DNA from: Thamnidium elegans
Lineage: Eukaryota > Mucoromycota > Mucoromycetes > Mucorales > Mucoraceae
NCBI GenBank assembly: GCA_025201345.1
Contig: JAIXMG010000005.1
Coordinates: 310,001-374,000 of the forward strand
Reading direction: 5' to 3'
DNA length: 64,000 bases
Shown here: positions 59,078 through 64,000 of the stretch, piece by piece
How the letters are laid out: every line of letters starts with the position of its first letter
Numbering within the stretch: the first letter of the stretch is position 1
The notes under the pieces: model-generated
What the model was told of the DNA's origin: nothing
Seen by the model: the letters and a program-made list of their open reading frames with translations, nothing else
Database searches by the model: none
Program-made: the position numbers and the translations under genes

Positions 59078-60105
59078 ATACATAGTAGGTATGAGAAGAA
59101 GGGAACGAGAAATGTTTATACGTTGAGAGGTATGATTTATTCAGTTGATATATTCAAAATAAAAAAGAATTTCCTTCGTTATCCAATGATTGAAGCAGGC
59201 GATAAAGATAAGCGAATTAAGGCTTTCAGTTTCAGACTAAACGTGTGTACTTAAGCTTATTTTGGGATCTGGGGTTGGAAATAGTTTTGCTTCCACCTTC
59301 TCGTGGTTATTCCTGTGATTAGAAGTATAACTTCAAAACTAAGAGGTGTAATTTATTTAATTTAAATAAAGTTGTTTTTTTTTTAATTCACAGCTTAAAA
59401 ATCTAAGAAGTTTTTCGATTTGAGAGTGGAAACACTGTAAATATAATTCATCTGGTTTTCTTTTTCTGCATAAGAATGCCATTTTTTCCCGCATTTTCCC
59501 AAATTAAAATTTAAGGTTCATCTACGGCAAAAAAAAAAAAAAAAAAGTAAGGGACTTATCCCATTACATTTGTCTCAAGATTTTCCAGAAGACCCTGTTT
59601 TTTAAAATATGTTTCTAGCATATTTCCAAACTTTTAAAATTAGATGGGCGCTAATAGATAATTATTTTAAAACATAGTCGAATAGACTAAACCCGATGTC
59701 TTGATAAGAAATAGTCCGACAAAATTCAGTTATCAAAAAAAAAAAAAAATTTACTTATCGATTAAAAAACCTAGTATTTAACTAAGATAGGTATTTTTTT
59801 TTTTTTTTAAGTTTCAGGAACTGATAAGGCCCTACATTGGACCTTATCAATAAAAACTTGTTATTTGGCCATGCCTTTTATTTTAGGACGCCGTATATAT
59901 GTAAAACGGATAGGAACTTAGATTCGAAGGTTTTAGATTTTTCTCAACTTTCCGATATAACGGTTATTTCAACTACGAATAAAAAATCTCTCCATTGTTT
60001 ATTATTTGTAGTTAGCTTGCAGTTATAAAAAAGATAACTGCGAAGATCGTACCTTTAATCAAAAACATATAAACATCTCACGAAATTACATAAAGATCAA
60101 AAAAT
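59078..60105. other. Intergenic with a short inverted repeat
   Basis: TGATAAGGCCC and GGACCTTATCA near 59822-59850 form an 11-bp hairpin with one mismatch. A17-18 runs occur near 59529-59546 and 59736-59749. No gene. Confidence 0.5.
59416..59439. mobile_element. Solo mariner-like terminal repeat
   Basis: CGATTTGAGAGTGGAAACAC followed by TGTA; it matches 62553-62576 at 23 of 24 positions. Read outward it ends in CACTG-TA, the end form of Tc1/mariner elements. The other end of an element was not found. Confidence 0.6.
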
Positions 60106-60188
60106 TGCTGACTGTGAGATTCGAACTCACGCCTCTTGCGAGACCGCAACTTGAGTGCGGCGCCTTAGACCAACTCGGCCAAATCAGC
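60106..60188 (-). tRNA. tRNA-Leu(CAA)
   Basis: 83 nt on the minus strand, from 60188 to the discriminator A at 60106. The acceptor stem GCTGATT pairs with AGTCAGC with one G-T pair. The A box is TGGCCGAGTTGG and the B box GTTCGAATC. The anticodon arm is CCGCA-CTCAAGT-TGCGG, anticodon CAA, which reads UUG leucine. A long variable arm (TCTCGCAAGAGGC region) fits a type II tRNA. There is no intron, although tRNA-Leu(CAA) of many fungi has one. A T6 run four to six bases downstream (60099-60104, complement) is the expected RNA polymerase III terminator. Confidence 0.96.
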
Positions 60189-60540
60189 TTAATTGATTTT
60201 TGAGACCACACAGTTAGTTATAACTAAAACATTTACAAAAAATCACGTGTATATCACGTGTAAGCACGTGACAAAATCGCTTTCTGTGATTCTGGCTGGT
60301 TTGTACCATATTGTGTGCCCAACTAAGTGGCCATCATTTGCTGCCAAAATTGTGTTGCGTTAAACGTATGCATGATTAGATTTCGCATAAAACATGAAGT
60401 ACGATAAAGCTATATACAGTTATCCTAAAATTAGTATTTTATCACTCGGTGAGTGGATTTAGAGGGACACTTTTAAAAACAAGGAGCTAAAATAATTTCG
60501 ATACGCATTCACATGCTTAACGCTCGTTTATCAAAATGAT

Positions 60541-62464
60541 AAATAAATTGACCTATGTATTCCATCTTTTTTTAAAAGCATTTGTCTTTTTCTCTTTAAT
60601 TTTCAATTTCCTTCTAACAATAATGAATCCATTTATAAGTAAGTATATCTTATATATATATATATTAGAGCTTTAAACATAATGTAATAACAAATACAAC
60701 AGCCTTCTTATTTTATCATTTCTGATACCAAAGCATTCTAGACTATTATCTTTTATTCTCATTTTACAAAAAAGAAATCAATACGAAGATATAAACCCAG
60801 GTATTTAGCTATTGGTAAAAGCCAGATTTAGGTACACTGACACGATAAAACAAATTTGTAAAAAAAAAAAAAAAAAAAATACTGCATCGCCTGTCATTGT
60901 TGATCATGTCAAATGTTTGTGAAAGAAGGTAACCAAAATTCAATTTTAATTTTATATCCTTCTCACTAAATATCTTTTTGCTTGGCTATTTGAAGAGATA
61001 TGTTCAGCACTTTCTACAATAGTGGAAAATAATCAAGACGTTACATGGAGTAAATTTGTAAGAGTCAGAAGAACTTATTTTAAAAGAATATGATGGCTCA
61101 CAACAACCAGCGGTATATAAAGGTTATTGGAAGCCACGATTCAATGCCTCTGCCAAAATGCTAAGGCTTGATGTAAAAAGTGATTTATCTGACCACTGGG
61201 AGAAGCTTGTATCACGATTGCGCTATCAAAGAAACGTGTCCAAGAAGGATCCAAAGAGTATAAAAACTACAATAGTATCTCAGTTGCGCTCTCCTACAGA
61301 ATTATCAAGTGGCTCCTCAACCATAGGTCAAAGAAAGACTGATTCATCAATATCTACCAAGGTTAAATACATGCTATCACCTGTAGAAAAGCAGGACATT
61401 GTTGATTACCTAAAGAACTATGAAAATAAAAACAAGTGACAACTAAACAATGGCATATTTGTAGAAGACCAAATGCTTTGCTTGATCAAAAAAGCTTCGT
61501 ACGAATATCATGTACATTCACTAATCCTCGACCCAACAGACAAAATTTGGAAAAGCTACTTTAGCGACAACGAATTGAAGGAGATTCGCTGCCACAATAT
61601 TATGCTGCTTCCTGATTTAACTGAAGAGATGGAAAAGATTATCCAATGTCGTGATCTAGCACATAATTAATAAAACATAGCTTACATCATTATCAATGAC
61701 TAGTGTAAAGTATACAAATTAAACAATAAAGTAAAAGTCTTTATATAAACTACATCATAAAATGATAAAATGTACCTTTTATATAATCAAATGTCTAAAT
61801 ATTTCAAAAAGAGCTTTCCTATGATATGGTGGTGTACCAAGAATTAACCAAGAACTTGTAGTAAAAAGTTACAAGCCCGATAAAATTAAAAACTTTACTT
61901 TGCCAGTGATTAATGATGGCTTGCTTTTAACTGAAACGCGTAGATTTTGATCAAGTCCTTATGATCTAGTAACCTTCAATTTTTATAAATGAGTGTGTAT
62001 ATCCTGTACCATATTTCCCGATCAAGCAATTATAAACGATCTTAAAGATTTATTATCTCACTTTAAATTGTGGAGTTTGTATCAAGGGAATTTTCAATAT
62101 GTTTCTAACGCTTTGGCTTCCGCGCAAATGAACATCTAAAGGCGCTGTATGAAAATGGTGCATTTATCGATGGTAAGAACATATCACGGTTTCTCTTTCG
62201 ATTTTCCAAATAAAGTTTTCAAAGTCTCTGTTGAGGATGCTCTGACAGGATCAATCAAGCTTAAATTTGTCATCAATTAATGTGAGTTTTGGTCTTTGTG
62301 ATGAAGCCATAATCTATTTTTACATGTATATCAAGATTACAATAAGACATAGAGGATGTAATAATCAACAATTAAATTCGAAATTATTGGAAAAGGCTTT
62401 GAACTGTAGCATTGTTTTGGATCTTGCTCTCGACTTCAAGAGATTTGTTTCCTGTACTTTGTAA
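60541..62464 (+). pseudogene. Remnants of the dispersed unrecognised family (copy B)
   Basis: An exon-like ATG AAT CCA TTT ATA AGT at 60624 matches the start of copy A at 23890. Two open frames follow: 61158-61439 (DLSDHWEKLVSRLRYQRNVS, YMLSPVEKQDIVDYLKNYEN) and 61473-61670 (YHVHSLILDPTDKIWKSYFS, NIMLLPDLTEEMEKI). At 61772-61850 the 95-bp sequence shared with copy A appears, followed by VVKSYKPDKIKNFTLPVIND, which parallels TIKNYKIPESL of copy A. The piece after 61772 is therefore a second, more degraded member behind the first. No domain is recognised. The two open frames might be joined by an unseen splice into a living gene, but frame breaks favour decay. Confidence 0.5.
61772..61850 (+). 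repeat. Dispersed repeat, second copy of 23911-24008
   Basis: Shared core: CAAATGTCTAAATATTTCAA and CTATGATATGGTGGTGTA, then GAATTAACC. The copies differ by A-run length and a 12-base insertion, and lie 38 kb apart in the same orientation. Confidence 0.85.
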
Positions 62465-62552
62465 TATTTTGCCACATTTTTTATCAGGCAGTTTCCAGAA
62501 GTATAAAAAAGAGCGTTCCAAATTAAGTTTGAATTTAAGTTCAAAAAATGTA

Positions 62553-62576
62553 CGATTTGAGAGTGGAAGCACTGTA
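62553..62576. mobile_element. Solo mariner-like terminal repeat
   Basis: CGATTTGAGAGTGGAAGCAC followed by TGTA; twin of 59416-59439 in the same orientation. It lies just after copy B. Confidence 0.6.
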
Positions 62577-62734
62577 TAAAAAGTTTATTCTAAAATGGTC
62601 TATGAATTTGTATTGTAATGATTATGAAACGCCAAAAAGAAAGAAAGAAAAAGAGTAAGAGGGGAGGGGGGTATTTTTTTTTCTTTTTTTTTTTTTGGGA
62701 GTGGGGATGATTTGTGCAATAAAATAAATCAAAT

Positions 62735-63999
62735 TTAGATGCCGTTATGGCTCATTAAACTCAACAATTGTTCCTTTGCTTGAACACCTTGTTGACGTCT
62801 TCTTTTACCTACAAAAATAAATTAGGATGAGTAAATTTTTTCCTTGGTGTAACATTATATTATTTGTCATTCTAAATTACCTTCGATATATAACATGCTC
62901 TCAGCATATGTTCTTGGCAAGATTTCACGAACAGGTTTGTCTTGAGCAGAAAGAGAGAAGTGGAAAGTATTGGTAAGTTCAGTGGTACCTGCTTCTACGT
63001 CTGTGACCTCTGCTGATACACTGACTTGGAAAGATGTATCTTGAGAGTAAATAACTTGAGAGTGCAAGTTTAACAAAGAGCCAACAGGAACAGGCTTCTT
63101 GAAAATAATTTCGTCTAATGATAAAAGGCTAACGTTGGTCTTGGCAAAGACTGATCCAGTAGCATGAGCTAATTCGTAAGCGCGTCTCATCAAGTAACCA
63201 CCAAACACCTTGTTATGAATATTACGGTCTTGAGGTTGCATCAAGAACACACTTTGCAAGCTCATATCTTCTATCCAGACTGCATTTTCAGGTGCAACAT
63301 CTTTTTTATCAGCGTACTTCATATAAATATCGTGAAGAGTTAAACGTTCGTCAGCAGTAGGAGCGGCTTTGCTAAGAGCAGATTCACCAGCAAGTCTCTT
63401 ACGGGACTTACAGTCTTGAGCGTACTCAGCAAGCTTCTTTTCTTCTTCAGTGTTGGTGATAAGAGGGTTAACGCGTACAGATTTACCGGTAGCGGAGTCA
63501 ACAGCAACCATAGTAATACGAGCAAATAAAACTGTGTTGGGTGTAGGCTTAGCCATGAAATCTCTAGGAGGGAAAGGAGATGATTCAACAGCAGAAGGAT
63601 CGTATTGAGGAATAGTTTCCAACTTTACAAACACTAAATTATGTAAGAAAAAAAAAAGTAAGTTATACGTTTTTTTTTTTAAAAAAAAAAAGTTTATTTT
63701 CGTTATCTTACCTTCCATACTACTTTTACCAACATAGGCAACATGACCAGAGAGTTTGAAATCTTCAACAGTATTAGGCATAAGTAACTCCATACGATCA
63801 ACACTAGCAGTGACGACGGTAAGAGGAGCGCTGTTGACAAAGGTATCCATATGCTTATAAGAAATAGCACCGGCCAATGCATCTAAATCTTCAAGGATCT
63901 TGCCAATTCTAACTTTGCCACCGGTAGTAATGTATTCGTCCAACAATGCAGGTGTTGACTTGAAGGGAAGGTATTCCTCCATGTAACTATCAGCCATCG
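62735..63999 (-). CDS. Acyl-CoA thioesterase, ACOT9-like, 5' end outside the window
   Basis: Three exons are seen (from at least 63997 to 63712, 63633-62881, 62808-62735), about 370 residues. Two hotdog domains: the first begins at DSYMEEYLPFKSTPALLDEY and holds KVRIGKILEDLDALAGAISY and KLSGHVAYVGKSSME. The second holds NAVWIEDMSLQSVFLMQPQD and NIHNKVFGGYLMRRAYELAH, with the catalytic-type HNKVFGG. SGHVAYVGKSSME and YAESMLYIEG match the ACOT9 group. Known role: hydrolysis of fatty acyl-CoA, usually in mitochondria. An ATG stands at 63997, but animal homologues have a targeting region before MRDSYIE, so an upstream exon beyond the window is likely. The last exon encodes KRRRQQGVQAKEQLLSLMSH. 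Confidence 0.93.
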
Positions 64000-64000
64000 T

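Overview
This is nuclear DNA of a filamentous fungus, most probably an early-diverging Mucoromycota species of the order Mucorales. The evidence is AT-rich intergenic DNA full of A and T runs, and many short introns (mostly about 50-90 nt) with GTAAGT-like donors. The proteins are fungal in kind (PMT4, INO1, KEI1 and class II aldolase homologues), and the spaces between genes hold decayed lineage-specific families. The genus cannot be fixed from sequence alone.

The window divides into four parts. (1) 0.7-21 kb: an F-box gene; VPS1 dynamin; a polyglutamine protein; a Tlg2/syntaxin-16 t-SNARE; the protein O-mannosyltransferase PMT4; a decayed hypothetical gene; ribosomal protein eL31; inositol-3-phosphate synthase INO1; a Whi3/Scw1-type RNA-binding pseudogene; and an AAAP amino acid transporter. 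(2) 21-34 kb: arginyl-tRNA synthetase, a Kei1-like subunit of IPC synthase, a PXA-PX-nexin_C sorting nexin, an orphan cysteine-containing protein, CDK9/Bur1 kinase and complex I subunit NDUFS6. (3) 34.9-53.1 kb: a very large TAF2 gene joined in frame to six bromodomains, a UBE2E-class ubiquitin-conjugating enzyme, fructose-bisphosphate aldolase, a C2-lipase_3 protein and a secreted GH29-like fucosidase. (4) 53-62.6 kb: a gene-poor accessory region with a Tc1/mariner-like MITE, a 0.93-kb TIR-bounded element carrying a broken OTU-like fragment, tandem repeats, remnants of a dispersed gene family and one tRNA-Leu(CAA). An ACOT9-type acyl-CoA thioesterase closes the window and runs off its right edge.

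The active genes are mostly housekeeping. Several serve the endomembrane system (VPS1, TLG2, PMT4, KEI1, sorting nexin) and inositol/sphingolipid metabolism (INO1, KEI1). Others serve RNA polymerase II transcription (CDK9, TAF2-bromodomain). Several pairs are divergent with short shared promoters: transporter/ArgRS, orphan/CDK9 and TAF2/UBE2E.

The most notable observation is the TAF2-hexabromodomain gene. A canonical intron joins the end of the TAF2 homology to a polybromo-like tail, and all six bromodomains keep the acetyl-lysine-binding Asn. Exon structures were derived by hand from splice signals and reading frame. For every multi-exon gene given with a protein length, the exon phases add up to a whole number of codons; only the first TAF2 exon and the part of ACOT9 outside the window are unresolved.
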